DNA of 64,000 bases from an uncultured Bacteroidales bacterium (GTDB lineage: Bacteria > Bacteroidota > Bacteroidia > Bacteroidales > Bacteroidaceae). Under the pieces are notes generated by a model that worked only from the letters and a program-made list of their open reading frames with translations, had not been told where the DNA came from and searched no databases. Shown piece after piece: positions 1-8,823 of this stretch. Location: contig CACZJU010000016.1 of NCBI GenBank assembly GCA_902781515.1, forward strand, positions 21,042-85,041, given 5' to 3'. Numbering within the stretch: the stretch's first letter is position 1; every line of letters starts with the position of its first letter. Made by a program: the position numbers and the translations under genes.

Positions 1-27
1 ATCTGTGGACCATTAATACATCCATTG

Positions 28-666
28 TTAGGACATAAGTTTAGGGAATAAAATATTAAAATACGCAAGCATCTGTTTTTCATCATCAATGACATCACGC
101 AACTGTTCCAGTCGGGCACGATTCGGCGATTCATCAAACCATAACCTCAGATACCCATTTCTGCCATATTTCTCAATCAGATGTTCTTTCATCCTTTGAT
201 AATGCTCCTCGCGAGACAATTCAGGATAATGGTCAATACCATATTGTATGGTCCTGCGAATAATGTCCTCTGATTCGATGAATCTGTCAGCCTCTGCAAC
301 AATGCGTCCATAGATAGAGCGAGGTGGATTCTTTGAAGAAGCCCTGTGATCTTCAACAGCTTCAGCTATCATGTTAATCTCCTCATCGCTGAACCACTTC
401 GGAAACATTTTGTCCTCACGTACTATTTTTGCAGAATCAACATGATGAAACTCTCTTCCATTGATTAATCCTAAATCGTGGAATGCAGCAGTTGCATACG
501 CAATGTTCACATTCACATCCAGTTTTTCTGCAAGCTCTATACTCTGACGGATAACCATATCAGCATGTTCACGCTGATGGGCACTATCGAATTTGTCGTA
601 TTGTGGTAATATGAAGTTTACGACATATTCACGTAATTCAGGAATAATCGCTTTCCCAATCAACAT
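28..666 (-). CDS. HD-domain metal-dependent phosphohydrolase
   Basis: A protein of 212 residues from the ATG at 666; a TTG nine bases upstream would add three residues and looks less likely. The HD-superfamily metal site is visible: a His in REH near residue 34, the His-Asp pair in AAFHDLG near 63-64, an EDH near 106 and an Asp in EADRF near 127. HD proteins hydrolyse phosphate esters, often of nucleotides; the substrate cannot be told from sequence. It follows the PAP2 gene after 12 nt, so it is probably the last gene of the long Bat transcript. It is complete, with its stop codon 27 bases inside the window edge. Confidence 0.85.
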   Translation of the reverse strand: MLIGKAIIPELREYVVNFILPQYDKFDSAHQREHADMVIRQSIELAEKLDVNVNIAYATAAFHDLGLINGREFHHVDSAKIVREDKMFPKWFSDEEINMIAEAVEDHRASSKNPPRSIYGRIVAEADRFIESEDIIRRTIQYGIDHYPELSREEHYQRMKEHLIEKYGRNGYLRLWFDESPNRARLEQLRDVIDDEKQMLAYFNILFPKLMS

Positions 667-678
667 AGTACCCAAGGT

Positions 679-1368
679 TTATGAAAGTGGTATTGCCAAG
701 ATCAGTACAAAGCTATACGTCAGCAACAATGTAAATGCCAACAGGTGCATATCATTATACGGATAGCCAGTAGGAGTGTATGCTGTAGAATAGACTGATA
801 CAGTTTCGAAATACCGCTTATCAATATAATCGTAAAGGATATAAACCATGCTTCCTACTAAAAGTCCGAGCAAGGCTCCGCAGAGGATATCGCCTGGGAA
901 ATGGACACCGAGATAGATACGCGAATAAGATGATATACATGCCCAAGCAAACATACTAATCGCAACAATACGGCACCTCATAAGCAGAGATAAGAATATG
1001 AATAAAGAGAACGTATTTGCAGCATGACTGCTTACAAATCCATAATTACCTCCAGTGTATCCGAGGACTGTATCTATGGTATGAAGGAAGGTGACATCGT
1101 GAGTCGGACGCCATCTCATAACCAAAGGTTTGATAAGTCCGCTGGAAAGTCTGTCGGCAAGAGCAATCGTAATCACCATTGCGGCAACAACCAGTAGTGT
1201 ACGTCGCAGATTGCAGTTCTTCAGTATCACGTACAGTATAACAAGCATCAGCGGAATCCAAGTTGTGGTTTTTGTCACCAACCACATCACGGAATCCCAG
1301 TACACCGAATCGCTTCCATTCAGCGCTACCAATGCATTGTTGTCTATTTCTTTCAGTATCTCCAGCAT
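679..1368 (-). CDS. PAP2-family membrane phosphatase
   Basis: A multi-pass membrane protein of 229 residues carrying all three motifs of the PAP2 / lipid phosphatase family: KPLVMRWRP (residues 80-88), SSHAANTF with the catalytic His at 115, and SRIYLGVHFPGD with Arg150, His156 and Asp160. Members dephosphorylate undecaprenyl pyrophosphate, phosphatidylglycerol phosphate or lipid A; which one is not predictable here. The second motif reads SSH rather than the commoner PSGH, which is tolerated in the family. It lies 14 nt downstream of batE and 12 nt upstream of the HD gene, on the same strand, so co-transcription with the Bat operon is likely. Confidence 0.88.
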   Translation of the reverse strand: MLEILKEIDNNALVALNGSDSVYWDSVMWLVTKTTTWIPLMLVILYVILKNCNLRRTLLVVAAMVITIALADRLSSGLIKPLVMRWRPTHDVTFLHTIDTVLGYTGGNYGFVSSHAANTFSLFIFLSLLMRCRIVAISMFAWACISSYSRIYLGVHFPGDILCGALLGLLVGSMVYILYDYIDKRYFETVSVYSTAYTPTGYPYNDMHLLAFTLLLTYSFVLILAIPLS

Positions 1369-1382
1369 AAACCAGAATCAAA

Positions 1383-2141
1383 TTAAATCACTTCTATCTG
1401 TTGCTTCTCAATCCAGCCCTGTTTGCCGTCGGACAATACTATTTCACTCCATTCATTAAGCGAGTTGTCACGAATCTCTACATACGTTCCCTCGTGAAGC
1501 ACAAAGAGGTCGCTACCAGAGGCAGAAGGTGTACTCTTGACAACAGCAGACGGAGCCATCACTATAGCACCATTCCTGTTCTTCAAACGATAGTTCTGTG
1601 ACCATGCGAACACGTTCCCGACAATTGTTGCAAAGAGAAGAACTACAGCCATTGTGAATCCCGTCTTGCGCAACCATATAGGCTGGGCATAAATATATAT
1701 TGCCAAGAATATCAAACACAGTACAAAAAGTATTATTGAGCTGTATGCCCAAGCATCAGCGCTCATCCAATTAACCATTGTGTGATACCACGTTACGAAG
1801 AAGAATTCATGTTTGGGAATCACACGGTCTATTGTCTTGGAACGAGCCATATCGAGGTTGAAACGAATGTCCTCGTCACCAGGATTTAGCAAAGAAGCCC
1901 TTTCATACCAAAGTATTGCATGGGAAATATCATCGAGACGATAATAGCAGTTGCCGAGATTGTAGCAAACGGCAGAACTCTCCCCCATCTTTGCAATTCG
2001 CAGATATGTCTTCGCAGCCTTTTCAAAGTTATCCTTGGCATACGCGTTGTCTGCCATAACTTTTAGCGAATCGGCATTTGCTGCACTGGAAATGAGAAAA
2101 TGAGAGAATGCAAAAATGAGAAATATCAACAGGCGTTTCAT
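1383..2141 (-). CDS. batE: BatE: TPR and SH3-like aerotolerance protein
   Basis: A protein of 252 residues that starts with a signal peptide ending near residue 22. Two TPR units follow at about 25-95, then transmembrane helices near 132-151 and 160-180 and a C-terminal SH3-like domain from about 191 to the end. This layout matches BatE of the Bacteroides aerotolerance operon, whose products assemble in the envelope. The molecular job of BatE is not established; TPR and SH3 domains suggest protein and peptidoglycan contacts. The codons of its signal peptide are an 8-bp tandem repeat shared with batD and the gene upstream of batA. It is preceded by batD with 14 nt between them. Confidence 0.88.
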   Translation of the reverse strand: MKRLLIFLIFAFSHFLISSAANADSLKVMADNAYAKDNFEKAAKTYLRIAKMGESSAVCYNLGNCYYRLDDISHAILWYERASLLNPGDEDIRFNLDMARSKTIDRVIPKHEFFFVTWYHTMVNWMSADAWAYSSIILFVLCLIFLAIYIYAQPIWLRKTGFTMAVVLLFATIVGNVFAWSQNYRLKNRNGAIVMAPSAVVKSTPSASGSDLFVLHEGTYVEIRDNSLNEWSEIVLSDGKQGWIEKQQIEVI

Positions 2142-2155
2142 TGCACTTTTACTTT

Positions 2156-3982
2156 TTAATTTTCAATCTGGTTTATGACCTCCGATGCGTCGCTATAGAG
2201 ACGTTCCATTGTTGCAGACGGGTCGCCGGGAGCATATTGTGCAAATTCACAATCGCTAAGCACCTTCAGGAAACGATCTATTGCTTCGGCACTTACTCCA
2301 CGTTGCTCAAGCTGCTGTCCTACGTTGTCTTTCGTCAGCTCTGCTACGGGCAGGTTTAGCTTATCACCTACATAACCCCAAAGAGCACGTGTGACTTCTT
2401 CGTAGAAAGACTTAGAATTGCCTTGCTTCAATAGTTTCTTTGCCTGTTTTAGGCGCTTAGATGCCATCTTTCCAGCTTTCTTCCCACGTCGGCGTGCTAC
2501 GTTGGCATTAGCTTTTGCCTGACGATAGAATATCGCAATCGCAGAAAGGAACAACAGTATAGCACCAGCATAGCCCAACCAGTAATTGACGCTGCTGAAG
2601 AACGACATTCCCTTCGCCTTTAGATTTGCCTTCGTGGTCTTGATGTAACGTATGTCGCTATTAAGTATAGTAAGGTCTTCCTGATTTACATTCCTACGCA
2701 CATTGTGACTTGCAGTTTTGGCAACAGCAACGTGGAATGAATCTGTTCGCAGCGTTTTGTAGCTTTTACTGTTGGTGTCGAAATAGCAGAACTCGACAGG
2801 TGAAATGCTGTATTTGCCTCCATGACGAGGGACTGCAGTATAGTCATATACCACATTACCTGAAGCTCCATTAGTACCGACCTTAGATTTGTCGGTAGTC
2901 TTGGGGTCATACGACTCGAAGTCCTTTGGCCATTGCACAGTTGGAGTCTTCATCAGTTTCATATTTCCTACACCGCTCACCACCAGACGAAGAGATACTG
3001 CATCGTTGGCATCAACTTGTTCGGGTGTCAGCGACCCGCTGATGGTGAATTGAGTACCTACTGCACCAGAGAAGTTGGAGGGACGAGTTGGGAGTGGGTC
3101 AACCTGCAGTTCCACAGCTGGAGCAACAATCGTCTTCTTCACACGAACCAGCGATGAACCACCACCAAAGAATGCGTCGAACGGGTCAAGTGAACGCTCC
3201 TGCTGCACAACGTCAGCTTCGAAGTTGATGGCAGGCACAACCAGTTTCCCTATCTTCTGAGGGAAGAGCACATACTGACTCCAAACAACAGTGCCGTAGT
3301 TCTTTCCATTCACACGTTCGTATTTGAGAGTCTTCTGCTGCGGAAGTTCTATCTCCTGAGTATGGAAACCATCGAGATCAGGCATCTTGCCAACACATTG
3401 GTCGATGCTTACGAGAGTGTAAAGCTTATATGTTATCAGAACTGCCTCCTGCTCATAGAGACGGCGCTTCGATGCTGTGACGGTGATGTAGAGATCGTCC
3501 TTTGTTATACGGTCACCGGCATTCTGCGTTCTCATTCTGGTTGCTCCGGATTGGTTCGACTGGTTCTGCTGCCCTAAAGAACCGCCGCTTGAACTACCAT
3601 TGCCTTGCAGAATCTGTATGCTTGCCTGATTGCTCTTATACGTCTTTCCGTCACTTTTCACAGTAGCCACAGGCAGTTTGTATGTACCAGCCTTTTGTGC
3701 CAGCAATGTGTATGAGAAGGTTTTCTGACTGGTGTGCGATGTTTTGCCGTTGACTATGGAGAAACTGCTCGACGAGGACACGCTGGGACCAAACAGAAGT
3801 TCGAATCCTTGGAACTCGCCCACCTGTATGTCGTCAATATCTTGCGTGTTCACAATATAGCTAACACGAATACGTTGTCCTTCCTCCACTTGCGAAGGGG
3901 CCTGCACCGTCACTCGCACTTGCGCAAAGACAATGAGAGAATGAGATAATGAGAAAATGAGAAAGAATATTATTCGTTTCAT
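2156..3982 (-). CDS. batD: BatD: oxygen-tolerance membrane protein
   Basis: A 608-residue protein of the BatD family. It has a signal peptide ending at about residue 20, a long periplasmic part rich in beta structure (about 22-455), one transmembrane helix near 465-487 and a basic cytoplasmic tail of about 120 residues. A Ser/Gly/Gln-rich linker lies near 130-155. Its place between batC and batE supports the call. The signal-peptide codons (3930-3982) are four copies of an 8-bp word. No catalytic motif is seen, and the role is likely structural within the Bat complex. Confidence 0.9.
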   Translation of the reverse strand: MKRIIFFLIFSLSHSLIVFAQVRVTVQAPSQVEEGQRIRVSYIVNTQDIDDIQVGEFQGFELLFGPSVSSSSSFSIVNGKTSHTSQKTFSYTLLAQKAGTYKLPVATVKSDGKTYKSNQASIQILQGNGSSSGGSLGQQNQSNQSGATRMRTQNAGDRITKDDLYITVTASKRRLYEQEAVLITYKLYTLVSIDQCVGKMPDLDGFHTQEIELPQQKTLKYERVNGKNYGTVVWSQYVLFPQKIGKLVVPAINFEADVVQQERSLDPFDAFFGGGSSLVRVKKTIVAPAVELQVDPLPTRPSNFSGAVGTQFTISGSLTPEQVDANDAVSLRLVVSGVGNMKLMKTPTVQWPKDFESYDPKTTDKSKVGTNGASGNVVYDYTAVPRHGGKYSISPVEFCYFDTNSKSYKTLRTDSFHVAVAKTASHNVRRNVNQEDLTILNSDIRYIKTTKANLKAKGMSFFSSVNYWLGYAGAILLFLSAIAIFYRQAKANANVARRRGKKAGKMASKRLKQAKKLLKQGNSKSFYEEVTRALWGYVGDKLNLPVAELTKDNVGQQLEQRGVSAEAIDRFLKVLSDCEFAQYAPGDPSATMERLYSDASEVINQIEN

Positions 3983-3983
3983 T

Positions 3984-4024
3984 CGATTATCAATTGTCGA
4001 TTATCAATTATCAATTATCAATTG
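3984..4024. repeat. Heptamer tandem repeat between batC and batD
   Basis: Several copies of an AATTATC / AATTGTC-like 7-bp word fill the whole gap between the batC stop and the batD start. The same word family recurs at 39244-39278 and 54388-54420. Confidence 0.8.
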
Positions 4025-4029
4025 TTCTA

Positions 4030-4731
4030 TTACCATTGTTTCTGAAGGCGGCGAGGCTGAGCCTGCTGCAACTGCTTCTTCACCTTATCCTGAGTCTGAC
4101 GTTCGTTCTGCATGGCAGCGTTAAGCATCTGTTCGGCATTCTCCTTACTCATCTGGTTTTCCTGCTGCTGTTGCTGTTGTTGCTGTTCGTCCTTCTTTTG
4201 TTGCTGCTGCTTGTCTTGCTTCTGTTGTTCCTGCTTCTGTTTGTCCTGCTCGTTCTTGTCACCGTTCTGGTTGTCCTGACCACCGTTTTGCTGGTCCTGA
4301 TTCTTCAACTGTCGCTGACAAAGCACAAGGTTGTAGCGCGTCTCATTGTCCGCAGGGGCACAACGCAGAGCCTCTTTGTATGCCTCAATGGCTGGTCCGA
4401 ATTGTTTTTGACTTTGCAGAATAACCCCCATATTATGGAATATCATGTGGCGTTTCTCTTTATCGTGCTCGGTCTTCGACACCTTCTCATACAGTCGCAT
4501 TGCTTCTTTGGGCTGTCCCAGAAAGAGGAACGAATTACCCAGGTTGTAGTTTATCTCAACTCCTGTGGAATCCTTCTCGAAGCCTTTCTGATAGAGCACC
4601 TGTGATTTGTCATAAATAGAGTCGCGATACTGACGATTGCCCCTACGAATATAGTCACGCACGTTCTGCGAGAATAAATTAATAGTGAAGAGTGAAGAAT
4701 GAAGAATTATGAATATTACTAGTTTTTTCAT
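4030..4731 (-). CDS. batC: BatC: TPR protein with Gln/Lys-rich tail
   Basis: A 233-residue exported protein: signal peptide 1-21, about three TPR units between 25 and 140, then a low-complexity stretch rich in Gln, Lys and Asn (about 140-205) that includes a run of eight Gln. The TPR region and the position between batB and batD identify it as BatC. The Gln-rich tail is encoded by CAG/CAA-type repeats and may vary in length between strains. The signal peptide is encoded by a 7-bp repeat (CTTCACT-like, about 4684-4705). Confidence 0.87.
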   Translation of the reverse strand: MKKLVIFIILHSSLFTINLFSQNVRDYIRRGNRQYRDSIYDKSQVLYQKGFEKDSTGVEINYNLGNSFLFLGQPKEAMRLYEKVSKTEHDKEKRHMIFHNMGVILQSQKQFGPAIEAYKEALRCAPADNETRYNLVLCQRQLKNQDQQNGGQDNQNGDKNEQDKQKQEQQKQDKQQQQKKDEQQQQQQQQENQMSKENAEQMLNAAMQNERQTQDKVKKQLQQAQPRRLQKQW

Positions 4732-4737
4732 ATATCT

Positions 4738-4780
4738 CTTAAACTTCTTAAACCATTAAACCATTAAACCAATTAACCCT
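4738..4780. repeat. Short tandem repeat between batB and batC
   Basis: Three copies of an 8-bp word (ATTAAACC) with degenerate flanking copies lie in the batB-batC gap and run into the end of batB. Confidence 0.75.
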
Positions 4781-5798
4781 TACTAAAGAGATGAAAGTTC
4801 TGCAATATGTGGTTCTTGCGTTCGAGCAGACACATATCTACGAGCAACAGGAAGAGAGCAAGGATGATGAAGCCTTGATACTGTTCGTCGAACTCGCTGT
4901 ATATTTGACTTTCCAGCTTTGCCTTTGCAAGTTTATCTACATACTTCGAGAGTTCCTTCTGTGCCGAACTGCTATTATCTACATATATATAAGCACCGTT
5001 TCCGGCACGTGCTATTTGTCGGCACATCTCTTCGTTGAGGCACGACACAATGGGGTTGCCCTGGTCGTCGATGAAATACTGCGTGGTTCCAGGTATGGGC
5101 ACATGAGCTCCATCGGGAGAACCGACTCCGAGTATATATACTCTTATGCCTTTCTTTGCGGCTTCCTTTGCAGCCTCCACTGCCCCACCCTCGTTGTCTT
5201 CACCGTCGGTAATGAGAAAGATGGCACGCGATACATCCTTCTTCTGAGTGAAGGAGCGCGAAGCAAGGTCTATGGCTGTGGCAATGTCTGTGCCCTGTGT
5301 GGCAATCATGGACGGGTCAATGCCATCGAGGAACATCTTTGCCGAAACGTAGTCGTTGGTGATGGGGAGTTGCACGAAGGCCTGTCCTGCATACACCACC
5401 AGTCCAACCTTGTCGTCCCTCATATCGTCAACCATATTGCTTACGAGCATCTTTGCCTTATCCAGTCGCGACGGACGTACATCATTGGCAAGCATGGAGT
5501 TGGAAACGTCCATAGCTATGATGGCTTCAATACCATTGCGTTCCGAAGTGTCAATCTTCGTACCGAACTGCGGACGTGCAGCAGCAATTATGAGCGAGGT
5601 AAGAGCCAGAAGGAGAAGCCACGCCTTAGTCTGTGAACGCCACAATGAAACATCAATCATAAATTCCCTCAGCAGGTGCGGGTCGCCATATCGGCGCAGG
5701 CGTTTCTTCCTGCGATAGCTGCTGTAGTAATAAAGTAGTGCCAGCAATGGGATTATTGCTAAGGCATACAGATATATTGGATTTTCAAATCGAAACAT
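4773..5798 (-). CDS. batB: BatB: von Willebrand A membrane protein
   Basis: A 341-residue protein with two N-terminal transmembrane helices (about 8-25 and 60-77), a von Willebrand factor A domain (about 90-290) and a C-terminal helix near 308-326. The metal-binding MIDAS motif is intact (MDVSNSM, a DxSxS sequence) and is followed by the NDVRPSRL segment typical of Bat proteins. It likely works with BatA at the inner membrane, with the MoxR ATPase as a chaperone-like partner; this is family knowledge, not shown here. The last codons fall inside the repeat that separates it from batC. Confidence 0.92.
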   Translation of the reverse strand: MFRFENPIYLYALAIIPLLALLYYYSSYRRKKRLRRYGDPHLLREFMIDVSLWRSQTKAWLLLLALTSLIIAAARPQFGTKIDTSERNGIEAIIAMDVSNSMLANDVRPSRLDKAKMLVSNMVDDMRDDKVGLVVYAGQAFVQLPITNDYVSAKMFLDGIDPSMIATQGTDIATAIDLASRSFTQKKDVSRAIFLITDGEDNEGGAVEAAKEAAKKGIRVYILGVGSPDGAHVPIPGTTQYFIDDQGNPIVSCLNEEMCRQIARAGNGAYIYVDNSSSAQKELSKYVDKLAKAKLESQIYSEFDEQYQGFIILALFLLLVDMCLLERKNHILQNFHLFSKG

Positions 5799-5814
5799 CT
5801 CTATATTTTACAAT

Positions 5815-5841
5815 TTGACGATTTTACAATTTGACGATTTT
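5815..5841. repeat. Two-copy repeat between batA and batB
   Basis: A 15-16 bp word (TTTTACAATTTGACGA) occurs twice in the batA-batB gap. It ends at the batA stop codon. Confidence 0.7.
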
Positions 5842-6840
5842 TTATGGGATGCGTTTGAGGATGGTGAAGCGGAGGACGACTTCAAGCAGGAGAGACAGTA
5901 CAGCACCAAGTGCAAAGGGAAGGAATGCCTCGTAGCGTTTTGTGAACTTCTTGACGTTGAGCTTCGTCTTCTCCAGTTTGTCAATCTCGCGATACACCTC
6001 GTGCAGGCTCTTTGTGTCCTTAGCGCGATAGAACTCGCCGTCGGTCTTCTGGGCAATGCTTTCGAGGGTCTTGGCGTCAATCTCCACAGGCACCTGAATG
6101 TACTGAATGCCACCAGCCACCTGCATGGGATAGCGTGCCAGTCCGTTGGTACCAACACCGATGGTATAGACGCGAATGCCGAAGCTCTTGGCTATCTCGG
6201 CTGCTGTCAGCGGACTGATGTCGCCTCGGTTGTTAGAACCGTCGGTAAGCAGTATTATCACCTTACTCTTGGCTTTCGAGTCCTTCAGACGTGCTACGGC
6301 AGATGACAGACCCATACCGATGGCTGTTCCGTCCTCGATGAGGCCCTTTGCCGTCATGTCGCATTGCATTCCCTGCAGCATGTTTATGAGCACGGCGTGG
6401 TCAACGGTCATTGGACATTGGGTGAAAGCCTCGCCAGCAAACAGCGTCAGTCCGATGTTGTCGTTGGGACGGCCCGAAATAAACTCGATGGCGACTTCAC
6501 GGGCAGCCTTCACACGGTTTGGGCGCAGATCTTCGGCAAGCATGGATGTGGAAACGTCCATACATAGCATAATGTCTATGCCCTCTACGTCGGTCTGCTT
6601 CCAGTTGTTTGTGGTTTGCGGACGTGCAAGGGCCGTTATTGCCAACGAGATGCAAGTCAGGCGCAAGAGGAATGGAGCGTGCATGAGATACTCTTTCCAT
6701 GAGCGGCGAACGCCCTCAAAGGCATAGGTGCTGCTTACCTGCATGACAGGGTGCGAGCGTCGCCATCTAAGCACATACCATATTATATATGGCACGAGCA
6801 AAGCTAGCAGACTGAAATATATGGGATTCGCGAATTTCAT
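5842..6840 (-). CDS. batA: BatA: von Willebrand A membrane protein
   Basis: A 332-residue paralogue of BatB with two N-terminal transmembrane helices, a von Willebrand A domain with an intact MIDAS (MDVSTSM, then EDLRPNR), a threonine MIDAS residue region near TDGSNN, and a C-terminal helix near 306-326. Its ATG overlaps the end of the upstream gene by four bases, which suggests translational coupling. Together with batB, batC, batD, batE, moxR and the DUF58 gene it forms the complete Bacteroides-type aerotolerance operon. Confidence 0.93.
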   Translation of the reverse strand: MKFANPIYFSLLALLVPYIIWYVLRWRRSHPVMQVSSTYAFEGVRRSWKEYLMHAPFLLRLTCISLAITALARPQTTNNWKQTDVEGIDIMLCMDVSTSMLAEDLRPNRVKAAREVAIEFISGRPNDNIGLTLFAGEAFTQCPMTVDHAVLINMLQGMQCDMTAKGLIEDGTAIGMGLSSAVARLKDSKAKSKVIILLTDGSNNRGDISPLTAAEIAKSFGIRVYTIGVGTNGLARYPMQVAGGIQYIQVPVEIDAKTLESIAQKTDGEFYRAKDTKSLHEVYREIDKLEKTKLNVKKFTKRYEAFLPFALGAVLSLLLEVVLRFTILKRIP

Positions 6841-7913
6841 CTTAACAAGTCAATTATTCTGTAAATTATCCAACCGAGAACGACGGTGGAAGTGGCTGTG
6901 GCAACGGCAATGACTATGCGCATAGTCCAGATGCTCACACGCTGTCGCTTGGCTTCAGGTGTCACAATTATCTCCTCCTGTGGCTGGTTGGGATCTTCTT
7001 CCTGCTTTGTTTGGTTGATGTATTCGAGTGCCGTCATCAGGTTGGCATCATTCTCGTTGATGAGGGTTGTCCACTTGGCAAACTTCACGAGGTCGGCGGT
7101 CTGGAACAGTTCGCGCAGTTCCTTCAATGCCTCTTCGTCGTTTTCAGTGGTCAGGCGCTCTATAATCTCACCACTGGTCATCTCCATCGCGCTGAATCCG
7201 TAGCGTTCCTGAATATAGGTGCGCAGGGTATCGGTCAGTTGTGTGTAGTATTCCTTCGAGTCTTCCTGAGCCCATGTGCGTTCCGTCTTGATGCGTTCTA
7301 TCTCGCCCAGAGCCACTTTGTGGGCAGGTTCCTTGCGCTTGCGTCGTATGATGCGAATGAGGGGCTTGCCTGTCTTCAGCACGTGGAAGAGGTAGCCTGC
7401 GAGCACTGCCAGCAGAACAACGAGTATGGAGCACCAGATTACGGGTTTCCAGTCGTCCCACGAGAAGGGAGCATTCATCACATCCTTAGGACCGAAATAT
7501 TGGTCGAAGTGCAGGGTATCTACATCCAGCGTATATACTTTCAGAGCGAGGTTCTTGGTTTCGTATTCCTTATTATTCACGCGCACCTTCATGGGAGGTA
7601 TGTAGTAGAACGACGAATCCCATGCCGTAACGATGTATTTGCGACTCACCTGCATTCGCTTGCCGTCGTCAATCTTCGTGGTGTCGGCTGCTGTCATCTC
7701 CACCAGCTCCACACCGGGTGCCAGTTGCTGACCTTTTTGGAAAATAGGAAACTCGACGTTGGCTTTAGCGTCGCAACTGACATCTATGGTGATGCCTGTC
7801 TGCTCGCCCACCAACATCTGCAGGCTGTCGATTCTAGCCTCTACTGTGACTTGGGCAGAGAGAATGAGAAAATGAGAAAATGAGAAAATGAGAAGAAATA
7901 TCAGTCGTTTCAT
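6837..7913 (-). CDS. Bat-operon membrane protein (unnamed, DUF4381-like)
   Basis: I take the ATG at 7913 as the start (358 residues) because it opens a clear signal peptide (MKRLIFLLIF, ending before AQVTVEA). The open frame continues upstream, but only inside the DUF58 gene. The exported part (about 22-160) is followed by a transmembrane helix near 160-182, a cytoplasmic region rich in charged residues, and a last helix at the C-terminus. A membrane protein in this slot, between DUF58 and batA, is usual in Bacteroidota Bat operons; its function is unknown. The gap to the DUF58 stop is one base. The signal-peptide codons are four copies of an 8-bp word. Confidence 0.85.
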   Translation of the reverse strand: MKRLIFLLIFSFSHFLILSAQVTVEARIDSLQMLVGEQTGITIDVSCDAKANVEFPIFQKGQQLAPGVELVEMTAADTTKIDDGKRMQVSRKYIVTAWDSSFYYIPPMKVRVNNKEYETKNLALKVYTLDVDTLHFDQYFGPKDVMNAPFSWDDWKPVIWCSILVVLLAVLAGYLFHVLKTGKPLIRIIRRKRKEPAHKVALGEIERIKTERTWAQEDSKEYYTQLTDTLRTYIQERYGFSAMEMTSGEIIERLTTENDEEALKELRELFQTADLVKFAKWTTLINENDANLMTALEYINQTKQEEDPNQPQEEIIVTPEAKRQRVSIWTMRIVIAVATATSTVVLGWIIYRIIDLLR

Positions 7914-7914
7914 G

Positions 7915-8784
7915 TTACGAGCGTTTTGCAAAGAGGTTCTTGAGGGCAGAGACATAGTCTTGGTCGGTACGGACACTGACGCTGTCGATGTTGCTGCGCG
8001 AGAATGTGTCGTGCAGATAGTCTGTACGCTGTCGCCACCAACGGTGCTGTGCCTCACGCATTCTGCGGTCGCTTGTATCGATGAAGCGTTCGAAGCCCGT
8101 CTCAGCATCGCGCACCTTCATCAGTCCCACATCTGGCAGTTCCTCTATGCGGCGGTCATATACCTGAATGGCTACGACATCGTGCTTGCGGTTGGCAATG
8201 GTCAGTGGCTGACGGAAATCACGCTGGTCCATGAAGTCGCTGATGAGGAATGCCGTGCTGCGGCGTTTCAGAGCTTGTGTCAGGTACTGCGCAGCCATAC
8301 CTACATCGGTCCTTGGACTCTCACCGTGGAAGTCAAGGAGTTCGCGAATGATGTAAAGGATGTGCTTGCGTCCTTTCTTGGGCGGTATGAATTTCTCCAC
8401 GCGGTCCGAGAAGAAGATGACACCTATCTTATCGTTGTTCTGAATGGCAGAGAAAGCCAGCGTGGCTGCAATCTCCGTCACCATTTCGCGCTTCGTCTGG
8501 CATTGTGTACCGAAGTCCAGCGAGCCGCTGACATCAATGAGCAACATCACGGTGAGTTCGCGCTCTTCCTCGAACACCTTGACATAGGGCTTGTTGAAGC
8601 GTGCCGTCACGTTCCATTCAATGTCGCGGATGTCGTCGCCGTACTGGTACTCGCGTACCTCTGAAAATGCCATACCACGTCCCTTGAAGGCACTGTGGTA
8701 CTCACCTGCAAAGATGTTGTTCGACAGCCCCCTCGTCTTTATCTCAATCTGTCTAACTTTCTTTAGTATCTCAGATGTTTCCAT
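7915..8784 (-). CDS. DUF58 / von Willebrand-like protein of the Bat operon
   Basis: A 289-residue soluble protein. The DUF58 core is seen around residues 40-60 (REYQYGDDIRDIEWN) and is followed by a von Willebrand-like segment with LLIDVSGSLDFG. DUF58 proteins are almost always encoded next to MoxR-type ATPases and membrane von Willebrand proteins, as here. Role within the system is inferred: it probably links the MoxR ATPase to BatA and BatB. Confidence 0.92.
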   Translation of the reverse strand: METSEILKKVRQIEIKTRGLSNNIFAGEYHSAFKGRGMAFSEVREYQYGDDIRDIEWNVTARFNKPYVKVFEEERELTVMLLIDVSGSLDFGTQCQTKREMVTEIAATLAFSAIQNNDKIGVIFFSDRVEKFIPPKKGRKHILYIIRELLDFHGESPRTDVGMAAQYLTQALKRRSTAFLISDFMDQRDFRQPLTIANRKHDVVAIQVYDRRIEELPDVGLMKVRDAETGFERFIDTSDRRMREAQHRWWRQRTDYLHDTFSRSNIDSVSVRTDQDYVSALKNLFAKRS

Positions 8785-8785
8785 C

Positions 8786-8823
8786 CTTAATTCTTAACTC
8801 TTAATTCTTAATTCTTAATTGAA
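8786..8823. repeat. TTAAGAA-type heptamer repeat between moxR and the DUF58 gene
   Basis: Four to five copies of the 7-bp word CTTAATT fill the gap. The same word recurs at 25388-25430, 27955-27986 and 58276-58308. Confidence 0.8.

Noticed and set aside
4791-5636. Open frame of 281 codons opposite batB
   Set aside because: Antisense shadow; no motif, and batB is a clear gene.
7914-8108. Longer N-terminus for the gene upstream of batA
   Set aside because: The frame is open into the DUF58 gene, but those residues have no protein character and the ATG at 7913 opens a proper signal peptide.
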